A stretch of 64,000 nucleotides of DNA from assembly GCA_016584305.1 (NCBI GenBank), contig JACEEZ010020338.1:200001-264000 (forward strand), read 5' to 3'. Source of the stretch: Chionoecetes opilio (Eukaryota > Arthropoda > Malacostraca > Decapoda > Majidae). Below, piece after piece: positions 11,061 through 20,756 of this stretch. The notes under the pieces were generated by a model. It was given only the letters and a program-made list of their open reading frames with translations, did no database searches and was not told the DNA's origin. The first letter of the stretch is position 1, and every line of letters starts with the position of its first letter. Position numbers and translations under genes: made by a program.

Positions 11061-11172
11061 GGTGCTAAGCTTTCTGGAAAGGCACAGCTTTCTTGCTGCA
11101 CCCATAAAGGATGCAAGTATATGCCATATCGCAAAAAAATATATATCAGAAGCACCCAAAATTCTTCAAGTA

Positions 11173-12077
11173 CACACAACCCTCGTTTTCCCGGACTTCC
11201 ATTTCCTGGATATCGGATTTGCCGGACAAAATCCGAGGTCCGGGGATATGTCAGAGTCCCGGACAAATGCCTGGTCCAGTCCGTAAGTCGACAAAGTTGT
11301 CCGGTGGTCCGAGCGTCTCCTGTCACCCCTACCCCTGGTCAGTGTCCGCACCTCCCGCCAGGTGGCAGCATGCTAAGCTGTTGTATTGTTTACATTTGGG
11401 CACACGACACTCACGGTTCACCTGCACTGCCTCCATCAGTTCCCTGACCCCCACTGCCCCTGGTGCAGGAACGTCTCTGAGACTATTGAACACTTTCTGC
11501 TGCCTCCCGCCAGGTGGCAGCATGCTCAGCGGTCGTATTGTTTACATTTGGCCACACAACACTCACAGTTCACCTGCACCACCTCCATTAGTCCCCTGAC
11601 TCCCACTGCACCTGGTGCAGGAACGTCTCCGAGACTATTGAACACTTTCTGCTGCAGTGTCCGCGCTTCCACTCCCACCGTGTAGTGCTATGCTCTCAAC
11701 TCCTCGTCATGAACGTCGCCACCTGTGACCTGCCCACCCTGCTGGCGGCGGCTGGCGTCCACCCCTCCCGGCAACACGCTGTCATCCGCCTCACCTGTGC
11801 CTTCCTGAGGAAGACAGGTCAACTACAGCTCCTGTGATAGTATCATAGGACATCACCAGGGCTCATAGTGTTCCCCAAGGGATCCTCGCAGCCCTAAACA
11901 ATAACAACAAAGTGACGTAAAAGTCCGCGGCGGGGTAGTTGATATTGGCGGTTGCCGGACAGTAAATACTAGAGTAAGATAAACGTCCAGGGGTGGGTAA
12001 CTGTTGCGATTCCCGGACTTTTGCGGTTCCCGGACCAATGCTCCCCCCTATTAGTCCGGGAAAACAAGGGTTGTGTG
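11173..12077. mobile_element. Tigger/pogo-like element, copy B, carrying LINE sequence
   Basis: The ends match copy A (CACACAACCCTCGTTTTCCC on the left, CACACAACCCTTGTTTTCCC inverted on the right) with TA on each side (11171-11172, 12078-12079). It is 905 bp. It holds the same LINE piece in two tandem units starting at 11351 and 11503, so the first unit is 152 bp compared with 253 bp in copy A. The LINE 3' end is at about 11890-11910. No transposase is present. Confidence 0.85.
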
Positions 12078-12136
12078 TACTGTATTTATTTCCGTGTTCA
12101 CATGCTTCCGGATTACCGCGGGGGAGGGGGGGTAAT

Positions 12137-12192
12137 CCCGTCGGGACGCGTCACCTCACACACTATACGACGCCACTTCCGGGGGTCACTGT
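12137..12192 (-). repeat. Short 3' end of the RTE-like LINE
   Basis: GACGCGTCACCTCACACAC, then GACGCCACTTCCGGG, aligns with the extreme 3' end of the LINE at 25880-25945 (GACGCGTCGCCTCGCCC, then GACGCCACTCCCGGG). It would be a dead-on-arrival insertion of about 55 bases. Confidence 0.5.
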
Positions 12193-12482
12193 GGATATGT
12201 GAATATTACACCTGACAAGTCACACACATATTTGCATGCCTCATAATTAAACCTTAGGCTTATATACATGTCACATGTTATGTAGCAACACTGTACCCGA
12301 GACAACAGCAGTGTGCGCCCTCCAGGCATACCATGTAACCAGTCGCGCGCCCCCAGGCAGACCGATAACACCAAGCTTCTCGTTGGTGGTCCCTGTACTC
12401 TTGCTACCTAGAAATAAACCCTACAGGAAGATTTTCTCGCTTCCTTCAGAACCTACATTGATCATCACTGCAACGAGCACCA
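12190..12482 (+). promoter_or_regulatory. Candidate 5' LTR of the Gypsy-type element
   Basis: A possible start TGTGGATATG is followed by a TATA-like box (TTATATACA, about 12258), an AATAAA at 12411 and an end CACCA. The next bases TGGCGCAGTTACGGG have the position and TGG start of a tRNA primer-binding site. No second LTR lies in the window, because the element is truncated after RT, so the call cannot be confirmed by comparison of the two LTRs. Confidence 0.35.
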
Positions 12483-13228
12483 TGGCGCAGTTACGGGAGG
12501 GTTTTCTAGTGTGTTAACAGCAGAGACAAAGTCAAAGCGACTCCCCTAGCCGGCTCCGGCCACAGCCCCCGCCGCCACACCACGCCTCCACCACGGCATC
12601 GCTCCTCTCTTTGGATTTATTCGTTAGAAGTGATTCGTGTGCTCCCATTGGATATATAGTGCGTCGAAGGCGGTGAGTGTGTCGCGATATTGTGTTGTGC
12701 AGTGCCTACAGTGCAGTGTGCGTGTTGTGTTCCGTGTATCGGGGTTTTTTATTGTGCTTTTCAGCCCTCCCCCGGGTGGCCAGCCTCCCTATGACCTTGA
12801 GAAAGAGAGAGAGGAGCTACAGTCCGCCTCCTCCTCTCACATCTACCTGGTCACTGAGCGCGTCCACTGCTTGCTGCGACATCTCCTCAGGCCCCGCCCA
12901 CCAACACGCACACACACACACACACACACGCCTTTACACGGGTGGGTTGAGAAAGTTTTTCTCCCCACACTTTCTGTGTTAAAAACCACGTACTCTGTTG
13001 GTTTTTCTTCATGTTTCAGGCTGGGACACCACCATGTCATTCCCTGCAGTGTCATCCGCGTCCAGCAGGTCTGAATATGACGAGGGGGAGGCAGACACCC
13101 CCCATAGCGTGTTTTCCCCAGGCGACGTTTCGTCCCCTCCGTGGGAGCAACTCCACACTTCCTCACCAGTACCGCCCTCCCCAACCCATCCGAGTGTTGG
13201 GCCCAGTGGCGATGTTATTTCAAGATTA

Positions 13229-14825
13229 CTGTATTTGCCGGCGCATAAGACGCACCCGTATTTTACATAAATATTTTGAGAAAAAAAAAATATTAGTGTT
13301 TTGAGGACATATTTACTTTTTGTAAATTTACTAAAAGTTATTAAAAAAGAAGGTTTTGTAAGGGAAAACAAATGATTTTGAGCATGTACCCAAATACAAT
13401 ATTCACAGTGCAGTGAATGTGAATGAAAAATTATACTAGTTAAAATGTAAAAGAATGTGTAGGGTAACCAAATCGGTCATCATATATTGCAGGATGCTCC
13501 ACGAATTGATATTCTAGTATTATCTAACTATGACATTTAGCTTAGATTTAATATTGTAAGTATGCCTTTGTTGCTTTTCTGCTATGTGTTTAGACTTTGT
13601 GGAAAATTTGCAGTAAAGATAATGGCATTATTTTGGTAGTGGGCTTTCAAAAGTCCTAGGATTCTTACCTCCATTATCGTGTATCTTTCTTCATTCTGTG
13701 TATTTTGAGCCCCATTTCCCATGGCGCAATCAAATTTTAATGGCATTGCATGTACTACCGAAAATCTACCGTTATTTCAGCCAGAAAGTTAAGTTGGGTT
13801 AAATCAGATTAGGTTAGGTTAGAGGTGGGGTTTGATTTAGTAAGAAGATATAGAGATAAAACAAAAATTACCAATACTATGGCAGTGTAAAGCTTAGCAA
13901 TGTTTGCGGGTCGGGCCTGGAGGGGCGGGGCAGGAACATCCCTCCCACACACATGTAAACAAACATTGATTTCCGACAAAAGTGAGAGCCCAGATTAATT
14001 CAAAACACACCAAAACTATTCAGAAAAACTAAGTTTCGGCCTCGAAATCGGTTGTTGCCCAATAACAAAAATTTACCAAGATATTAAGGTAACACTGTAA
14101 GGTAACCATCTCTACCTTTTTGTAATTGTTGAAGGGCACCGATGTCGGGATCGAAGATATTCACCATGGTTTACACCTGTGAATCTATCACAGTCGCGAT
14201 GGTTGATTAAGTCTTCCTCAGGAAGGTACAGGTCAAGGCATGATGGTATGGTGTGATTCGGCCTTGAGGCGGATGAAGTTTTGGCACCGTGATGGGTCTT
14301 GGTGTGATGTGTGGAAGGCTTCTGTCCTGTCTACAGGTACCGTTGCAGCCTTTTAGCTAGCACTCTTTCCAGTTACAGTTTACAATTTCCTTATCCATAG
14401 AGATACAGGGGTGATGATTGAGGGATCGAGGTGGTATAAAGGCCTACCCTGTCTCCCATCCATTTACAGTGGAGAGTGGCAGCGGGACTGCGGGAGGGGG
14501 GTGATGTTTACATATGACTGCCATCTTGGCAGCAGAAACAGCCACCTTGTTGCCCCACCTTTGTTTTCTCTTAAACTCCAACTTTTTCTTGGTATTATGC
14601 ATTACTGTTGATACTATTAGTAACACAGTTACAAATTTGTGTTCAGTGGTCTACTGCTCAACACAGATCACTCCAGACCCCCTTAGTAATACACCACTGG
14701 CCATTCTGCCTTCTCTGCCCGACCTCTCTCATTAGTAATATGTATGGCCTCATTAGACGCAGAGTGAATTTTGCATTACCTTTCTTGGAAAAAAAACTGC
14801 GTCTTATGCGCCGGCAAATACGGTC
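13229..14825. mobile_element. TA-targeting TIR element inserted in gag
   Basis: The ends are CTGTATTTGCCGGCGCATAA and, inverted, CCGTATTTGCCGGCGCATAA. TA flanks the left end (13227-13228) and TC the right end (14824-14825), read as a mutated TA. Removing the element plus one dinucleotide joins the two gag parts in one open frame, which supports this boundary. The 1.6-kb interior has no transposase. It contains a LINE tail (14105-14380, minus) and an interstitial TTAGGTTAGGTTAG run near 13810. Confidence 0.8.
14105..14380 (-). pseudogene. LINE 3' end, diverged relative of the 17871-18565 family
   Basis: The minus-strand peptide LTCTFLRKT matches the C-terminal LTCAFLRKTGQL of the family, with a matching 3' UTR start (GTGATAGATTCACAGG compared with GTGATAGCATCATAGG). 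Divergence is larger than among the other copies. Confidence 0.5.
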
Positions 14826-14918
14826 ATTACCTCGAGCAGACAAGGTTATCAGCGGAAAATTGCCGGAGACAGGAAGACGAGTTAAGAAGTAAGCGAGAGG
14901 AGGAAAGACGATGGCAAG

Positions 14919-16757
14919 ATGACGAAGCCAGGAGGAAGAAAGAGAACGCGTTTCACGGCACTCATGGAACTTCTCTCCGCTACCAATCCCGCTGGTGTGG
15001 CCCACACACCCGTCCACCCCACACCCCCTCCTACAATTGACGCGGTGCCTCACACGTCACCTCCTGTCACCGCGACAACTTCTACTATTTCACTCATTCC
15101 TGCGGCTGCTACGCCTACAATTGTGCCCTCCGCGAGCAAATATGTGGCTCACAGCACTCCGACGCTACACTCTGATGCCTCCTACCAAGTGTTCCGACAC
15201 TGGCGTCGACTTTGGCAGGATTTCTCCACCATGCTGGACTTACAGAAAGTGCCCCGAGAGAAGCAACTCATCCAGTTACTGATGTCTGTGTCACTGGACG
15301 TACAGAGGATCCTAGAACATATCCTAGGGATCGCACCAGACACTCCTTTGCCTGTAACCGAGGTCCTCGACGCTCTGCAGTTACATTTCAAGAGCCAACG
15401 CAAGGAAACTCTCTGCCGCCTTGAACTCCTGTGTTGCAAGCAGGCGGACGGCGAGTCGTTCTCAGATTTTTACGTACGCTTGAAGAACCTGGCAGAGGAG
15501 GTCGACTTGTGTTCTGGTAATCCTGTGACTTGTGCGGAGATCCAGCTGAAGATGGTGTTAATCATGGGCGTCAGAGATGACGAGTTAATTCAACGTCTTA
15601 TCTCCCTCGACACAGGTGCCTCTCTTCACGACGTGGTCACCTGTTGCCGCTCATTCGAAACCAACCGCAACACAGCCTCCACCATGCACTCGTCACCAAG
15701 CCAGTTACGTGCTGTTTCTACCTACAAGAAAGGCAGAAGACGCGATAAGACACCTCATTCACCTCAGCAGCCGCCTTCAGGTTATTGCGGGAAGACTCAA
15801 CACACAACAGGAGCTTCAACCCCGGCTCACCCCTGCCAGTTTTGTGCACGCCGGCACGGCCCTGGGAATTGTCCCGCCGCCACAGCTTCCTTTCACAACT
15901 GCTGGCGCCAAGGTCATTGGGCTAGGACAGACAAATGTTCCGCCAAAACCGCCCAATGTCGCCTCTGCACCAGGACCGGCCACTACGACAGGTTCTGCCG
16001 CCCCAAGTTTAGTCACGATGGTCAGGGTGGCTCGTCAAACGTTAGTCGAGCATCACCCCCCTCAAGACTGACATTCAGCAACTGTCGTAGCGTGACTGAT
16101 GTCTCACCTTCAGGTGCTATGACTCCCACCCCCGTCTGTGTTCACCTAGTGTACGGCGAGTCTACTTCGAGGCTCCAGATGTTGCCAGATACAGGCGCGG
16201 ACGTCACTGTCATCGGCACGAGACACCTTGAGATGCTTCACATCCCCCTCAGCAGCCTACAGCCCCTACCTTCCACTACCACGCTGACAGCGAACGGGGC
16301 AGAGATGGCACCTGCTGTGGGATGCTTTCAAGCTACTTTACGCCTCCACGGGAAATCTTTTATTGCCAAGATACAAGTGCACGAGGGTATTCAGACGCCT
16401 CTCCTCTCCTGCAGTCACTGCATGGAGTTGGCTATCATATCACCTGCTTTCCCGAAGCCACTGTTGGAGATAAAGCACGTTAACAGATGTGCTGAGATGA
16501 CTCTCCCTCCTAACACTTCCCCGTCTGCTGCACAGGCGTACTTCCTACGCGAGTTTCAGGACGTGTTACTCTCCAAGGCGGACCTCAAGACTCTGAAGCC
16601 CATGGTTGGTATACTCATGAGGATTCACGTGCAGGAGGGAGCCGTACGTACCGTTCGCCATCCACACACCGAGGCAGATTCCCTTCACATTCCAGCAACA
16701 AGTAAAGGAGGAACTCGAGTCCATGACACGTCAGAGAATCACCAAGCCTGCTGGTGA
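14919..16757 (+). CDS. Gag-protease frame of Gypsy-type retrotransposon
   Basis: This is the longest open frame in the window (612 codons). The N-terminal part is Pro/Thr/Ser-rich. Residues 90-240 resemble a retrotransposon capsid (WRRLWQDFSTMLDL, then LDVQRILEHILGI, FSDFYVRLKNLAEEVDLC). Residues 306-360 hold three zinc-knuckle-like blocks. The third, CRLCTRTGHYDRFC, is canonical CX2CX4HX4C; the first is CX2CX3HX4C; the second lacks its first Cys (HNCWRQGHWA). At about residue 424 LPDTGADVTVIG is a retropepsin active site with its DTG triad intact. The C-terminus drifts out of frame about 40 codons before RT. The first codons are not the natural start: gag begins upstream at 13034 and is broken by a transposon and a frameshift. 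As a protein-coding unit it is a relic. Confidence 0.8.
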   Translation: MTKPGGRKRTRFTALMELLSATNPAGVAHTPVHPTPPPTIDAVPHTSPPVTATTSTISLIPAAATPTIVPSASKYVAHSTPTLHSDASYQVFRHWRRLWQDFSTMLDLQKVPREKQLIQLLMSVSLDVQRILEHILGIAPDTPLPVTEVLDALQLHFKSQRKETLCRLELLCCKQADGESFSDFYVRLKNLAEEVDLCSGNPVTCAEIQLKMVLIMGVRDDELIQRLISLDTGASLHDVVTCCRSFETNRNTASTMHSSPSQLRAVSTYKKGRRRDKTPHSPQQPPSGYCGKTQHTTGASTPAHPCQFCARRHGPGNCPAATASFHNCWRQGHWARTDKCSAKTAQCRLCTRTGHYDRFCRPKFSHDGQGGSSNVSRASPPSRLTFSNCRSVTDVSPSGAMTPTPVCVHLVYGESTSRLQMLPDTGADVTVIGTRHLEMLHIPLSSLQPLPSTTTLTANGAEMAPAVGCFQATLRLHGKSFIAKIQVHEGIQTPLLSCSHCMELAIISPAFPKPLLEIKHVNRCAEMTLPPNTSPSAAQAYFLREFQDVLLSKADLKTLKPMVGILMRIHVQEGAVRTVRHPHTEADSLHIPATSKGGTRVHDTSENHQACW

Positions 16758-17027
16758 CGACCCTTGAGAGTGGTGTCACCCGCTAGTCGTCGTCGCCAAG
16801 GATAAAGGGGTGCGGATCACGGTTGACTTGACGAAGCTCAACTCTCAAGTATCTCGCCCGACACATCCTGCACCGACACCATTCGCCGCCGTCCCCAGTG
16901 TCAACTTGTCAGCACGTTACTTCACTACAGCGGACGCCTTATGGCAGGTAATTCTGATCTACAAATATATCGTGACCATACATTACGGGGGTAAAGGCTT
17001 TGTAAGCTTGGGCCTACCAGTAGCCTA

Positions 17028-17140
17028 CCGTATTTTTGGGGTCGACTTATACGGCAAGTATAGGCCTAACCCGTAATCTTGAGCTAATTATCATGAGGTC
17101 GACTTGTATGCCTGGTCGACTTATACGCCGCCATTTACGG
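17028..17140. mobile_element. 113-bp TA-flanked MITE
   Basis: The left end is CCGTATTTTTGGGGTCGAC and the right end, inverted, is CCGTAAATGGCGGCGTATAA, with TA at 17026-17027 and 17141-17142. GTCGACTTATACG occurs inside both ends. It is a minimal Tc1/mariner- or pogo-type derivative. Confidence 0.65.
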
Positions 17141-17870
17141 TACTGTATATAATATCATAAATTAGTAGAACTGATCAGTGACTTCAAGGAACTTATCATT
17201 GTTTTTTTTTAATTGATATTTAAGGCAGTTGCGTGCGTAAGGATGTCAACCGGTAAAGATTTTTGGCGAGCACTATATAGGGGTCATCCCGGTGTTCCCC
17301 GGTACCGATGTTCCCCGCCTCCTAAGAGGTACACTAGAGTCCCGCATAAAGCGTGTTCGCATGAAGCGTTTCCCCTATAAAGCGAACGATCTAAAATATT
17401 AAAATATAAAAATATTGGTAATTTAAATAAATAAAATTCCAAAATTTTTGTAAGGAACCAATTTGATCATATAAAACGATTCCGCCATCAAAGTAGGGCA
17501 AATCCGAGGATTTCTCATATAGAGAGCTGAAATATCGTACAGAACATGAGCAGGCCGCCACAAGAAGGCTTGCAGCAGCTTGCGTTTTCTGTTAACTCGA
17601 GGCACTTTTCGTAAGCCGGCTTGCCCAGCTGGCGCAAGCCGTGGCAAGGGTGAGTGAGTAGCAACGGCGGTAGTGACCGTGAAATTCTCATCCATTATTA
17701 CCAAAAAAAACATTCTTGTGAAGGATATATGTTGTGATCCATTTACAATATCGTCAGTTATCGTAATTTATTGATGGCTTCCATTCGAAGGTACACTTGT
17801 CATTGTGGTTTGGTGTCCTCGTTGGTGTTTTACAAGTTATCAGCTGTGAGCGGGCCCGGCCAGTTCTGGC

Positions 17871-18565
17871 ATCCAGAGAGCCCTTCTCCTCCTTACCATC
17901 GAGGGCTGGGAGATCGCCTTTCAGTGGGTTCCCTCCCACGCTGGTATCCCATGCAACGTGGCTGATTCTGCTGCCAGGGTGGCCTTAACAGATGTAAACA
18001 CAATCCCCTTCCCTCTACCGCTCTCCTCGGCTAAACACCTCATCTCCCGGATCTACCGCTCCACCTGGAATAACACGCTCGGCGATGCCCTCCGCATCAC
18101 CTCCATGGGCCAATACCGCAGTGACTCTTCCCCCCAGCCGTGGTTAAGGACAAAGTCCCGTGTCCTTGATGTCACCTTCACTCGTCTCCGCCTGGGGCAC
18201 ACGACACTCACGGCTCACCTGCATTGCCTCCGTCTGTCCCCTGACCCCCACTGCCCTTGGTGCATGAATGTTCCGTAGACTATTGAACACTTTCTGCTGC
18301 AGTGTCCGCGCTTCCACTCACACCGTGTAGTGCTACAGTCTCAACTCCTCACCCTGAATGTCACCACCTTTGACCTGCCCACCCTGCTGGCGGCTGCTGG
18401 CGTTCCCCCTTCCCGGCAACACGTCATCATCCTCCTCACCTGTGCCTTCCTGAGGAAGACAGGTCAACTACCGTGCCTGTGATAGCATCATAGGACATCA
18501 CCAGGGCTCAATGGCTCATAGTGTTCCCCAAGGGATCCTCGCACCCCAAAAACAACAACAACAAC
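17871..18565 (+). pseudogene. 5'-truncated LINE with RNase H end and CCHC tail
   Basis: The insertion is bracketed by the 9-bp duplication AGTTCTGGC (17862-17870 and 18566-18574). Coding starts inside RNase H: the peptide IAFQWVPSHAGIP (near 17910-17950) matches the C-terminal RNase H block (WVPSHxGIxGNE), followed by DSAARVAL. Then RLRLGHTTLTAHLH, CPWC and TIEHFLLQC form a CX2CX8HX4C motif, and LTCAFLRKTGQLPCL ends the ORF at the stop near 18480. The 3' UTR is about 80 bases and ends in (AAC)n and not poly(A). RNase H plus CCHC after RT is typical of I/R1/Jockey-group LINEs. An in-frame stop follows MNVP. Confidence 0.85.
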
Positions 18566-19038
18566 AGTTCTGGCGAGGCACGCAAGCAAGACTTAAGCCA
18601 GGTTTATGGCAACTTGCTTTTGAGTCACTAACCTAACCTAATCCCACGCTTTAACCTCCTAACTAAAGCCAAATCTGCATTAAAAGTATCCGCGGCAAAG
18701 GAAGAACAGAGGCGATGTAGGTCACAAGAGGAAGAAGAGCGAGAGGCACGCCGCACGTAAACAAACACTGGTCTCTCGCCTCCCTATGAACAACATCATT
18801 ATCTCCAAAAGTTTGAGTCCAAAAGAATGTTTCCTAGAATCCAATAAGGTATACAGAAACCATACTCCCAATTGTGTAGGGAATTTCGATCCTATTGTAA
18901 AATAATACCATGTTCTGGTATGCATTGCTGTGAACAATATATAAATGTACGGGTACGAGGACCGATCGACCAATATCAATTTTTCCCATAGGTTATGTGT
19001 TTCACATAGAGCGAATTCACATAAAACGACCTCGTTTA

Positions 19039-19522
19039 AGGCCCAGTCACACATACACGACGCACAGCCCGCGCACTGAAAAATTAGCAATTTTGGCCAG
19101 TGCGGTCGTTCGCTAGGTGTGCGTCAGCATTCGTTACTCGTTCGCCGAGCGCGCTGGACCAACGCTATGCATTCGTTGTCATTCGCTATTTGCGTCGGGA
19201 TTTTTGTGCATGCACAAAAATGTGCGCGGAGCTCGACGCATGAATGTACACGCCAGAAGGACGCCAGACACGCGCAGAGCGCGCTAGCAACACGCTGTGC
19301 ATTAGTTGGATTTTTTAACATGTGCGCTCTGTATACCCTATGTATGCGCCCTGTATACGCGCAGCGCGCTAGCAACACACTGTGCATTCGCTAGCATACA
19401 ATTCGCTAGCTTCTCCCAAATCCTGACAAAAGTTGGGCGCACAACGACGCACTGATCTTATTTTCCATTATTTATTAATTTTCAAAGCGTGGGCCGTGCG
19501 TTGCGTATGTGTGACTGGGCCT
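19039..19522. mobile_element. TTA-flanked MITE, PIF/Harbinger-like
   Basis: The ends are AGGCCCAGTCACACATACAC and, inverted, AGGCCCAGTCACACATACGC, with the match continuing through ACGCAC and GCCC. TTA flanks both ends (19036-19038, 19523-19525). The interior has three related blocks starting GCGCGCT-G and ending TGCATT. It is 484 bp and non-coding. Confidence 0.85.
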
Positions 19523-19636
19523 TTATCGACCAATTTCTCGTTTTATGTGGGACCCTAGTGTACCTTTGTTCCCCGGTGCCGATGATCCACGCCTATGAGC
19601 TACCAATATTCCCCGGTATCTATAAGGTGCCAATAT

Positions 19637-20295
19637 TTAGATTAGGTTAGGTTCAAAGGGTTCAAAAGTGTAGGTTGAAAAGGTTTTAAAAATTCAGGTT
19701 TAAAGGGTAAAACAAAATTAGGTTCACAGGGTTAAAGGAATTTAGGTTCAAAGAGTTTTAAAAATAAGGTTCAAAGGGTTAAAAAAAATTAGGTTCAGTG
19801 GGTTTTAAAAAATAGGTTCAAATGGTTCAAAAAATGTAGGTTCAAAGGTTTCAAATAATTTAGGTTCAAAGGGTTCCTAAAATTTGGTTCAAAGGGATAA
19901 CAAATTTAGGCTCACAGGGTTTTAAAAATTTGGGTTCAGAGTAAAAAACAACAACTTAGGTTCAAAGGGTTAAAAAAATGTAGGTTCAAAGGGTTTTTAA
20001 AAATTTGGTTATAAGGGTTCATAAAATTTAGGTTCAAAGGGTTCATGAAATTTAGGTTGAAAGGGTTCAAAAAGTTTAGGCTCAAAGGGTTCAAAACATT
20101 TAGGTTCAAAGGGTTCAAAGTATTTAGGTTCAAAGGGTTGAACAAATTTGGTTCAACGGGTTCAACAAATTTAAGTTCAAAGGGTTCAAACAAATTTAGG
20201 TTCAGTGTTCAAAAACTTTAGGTTCAGTGTTAAAAAAAAAATAGGTTCAATGGGTTCAAAAACTTTCGGTTCAGAGGGTTCAAAAGGGTTGAAAA
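19637..20295. repeat. 20-22-bp tandem array (AGGTTCAAAGGGTT family)
   Basis: About 30 imperfect copies of AGGTTCAAAGGGTTCAAAA occupy the centre of the foldback element. Variation is mostly A-run length. The first unit grades out of TTAGGTTAGGTTC, so the array may have been seeded from a TTAGG run. Minus-strand frames give an Asn-Leu-Phe-Asn-Pro periodic peptide that is only a by-product. Confidence 0.9.
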
Positions 20296-20299
20296 AATT

Positions 20300-20745
20300 A
20301 GCAGAGATAACGGGAAACATTGGCACCGGGGAACATAGGTACCTTATAGGTGCCGGGAAACATTGGCACCGGGGAATATAGGTACCTTATAGGTGCCGGG
20401 GAACTTCGGCACCGGGGAACATAGGTACCTTATAGGTGCCGGGAAACATTGGCACCGGGGAACATAGGTACCTTATAGGTGCCGGGAAACATTGGCACCG
20501 GGGAATATAGGTACCTTATAGGGCCCGGGGGAATTTCGGCACGGGGAAATAGGTACCTTATAGGTCCCGGGAAACATTGGCACCGGGGAACATAGGTACC
20601 TTATAGGTGCCGGGAAAAATTGGCACGGGGAATATAGGTACCTTATAGGTGCCGGGAAACATTGGCACCGGGGAACATAGGTACCTTATAGGTGCCGGGA
20701 AACATTGGCACCGGGGAACATAGGTACCGAGGAACACCGGTACGC
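20300..20745. repeat. 43-bp satellite-like array (right arm of foldback element)
   Basis: Nine units contain AGGTACCTTATAGGTGCCGG followed by GAAACATTGGCACCGGGGAA, and a tenth is partial (AGGTACCGAGG). Identity between units is high apart from units near 20390 and 20530, which carry CTTCGG or TTTCGG in place of ATTGG. Opposite-orientation copies of the same unit lie in the left arm. Confidence 0.95.
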
Positions 20746-20756
20746 ACCCCTATATA

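Larger units (their letters stand above)
10503..12115. mobile_element. TIR element OE, copy B, right end lost
   Basis: The left end AGTAATCGTCCAGACCCA, preceded by TTAA, and the following 190 bases match copy A at 6791. A LINE fragment interrupts it at about 10703-11060. Homology then resumes (TTTCTTGCTGCACCCATAAA) up to the Tigger-like insertion at 11173, continues for about 35 bases after 12079, and is then lost. The right terminal repeat is not found, so the copy is truncated. Confidence 0.7.
13034..16946 (+). pseudogene. Gypsy-type LTR retrotransposon gag-pol remnant
   Basis: The parts in order are a gag N-terminus (13034-13228), a DNA transposon (13229-14825), a charged coiled-coil-like gag segment rich in R, E and K (14826-14950), then the long gag-protease frame (see 14919-16757) and the beginning of RT. 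The RT start appears in two frames after 16640: FTFQQQVKEELESMTRQRI, a stop at 16765, then EWCHPLVVVAKDKGVRI, VDLTKLNSQV and FTTADAL. This layout and the WCHPLVVV-K-G-R-VDLTKLN pattern are typical of Metaviridae (Gypsy) Pol. RT is cut at about 16946, before the YxDD box, so it is inactive. The gag start may follow a 3' splice site at 13019 (TTCATGTTTCAG). A frameshift near 14950 separates the two gag frames. Confidence 0.8.
17332..19560. mobile_element. TA-flanked TIR element inserted in the foldback left arm
   Basis: The ends are CACTAGAGTCCCGCATAAAG and, inverted, CACTAGGGTCCCACATAAAA, with TA at 17330-17331 and 19561-19562. Removing it rejoins the foldback repeat unit (AAGAGGTAC / CTTTGTTCCCC). 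About half of its length is a LINE (17871-18565) and a TTA-flanked MITE (19039-19522). The remainder is non-coding. Terminal style and TA target fit the pogo/Tigger group. Confidence 0.8.
17273..20750. mobile_element. Foldback-like element with satellite-like inverted arms
   Basis: The left end TATATAGGGGTCATCCCGGT and the inverted right end TATATAGGGGTGCGTACCGG are followed in both arms by blocks such as GTGTTCCCCGGTACC. The left arm (17273-17331 plus 19563-19640 once the inserted element is removed) holds two to three copies of the same unit that is repeated about ten times in the right arm (20300-20745), in opposite orientation. The centre is a 20-22-bp tandem array. Long terminal inverted repeats built of tandem repeats are the signature of Foldback/Galileo-type elements. 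No transposase is present. The flanking duplication is not resolved because another element is inserted in the right terminal TATATA. Confidence 0.65.

Noticed and set aside
12671..13018. Intron in the Gypsy leader (GCG|GTGAGTGT to TGTTTCAG)
   Set aside because: Both sites look good, but there is no independent evidence that the element's RNA is spliced; mentioned only as a possibility.
16930..16960. Exon end at GGCAG|GTAATT after the RT start
   Set aside because: RT homology is lost here; truncation of the retroelement explains it better than a splice donor.
19936..20193. Minus-strand frame with an Asn-Pro-Leu-Asn-Leu repeat resembling a repeat protein
   Set aside because: It is the by-product of the 20-22-bp tandem array whose period is close to a multiple of three; the frame breaks wherever the period changes.
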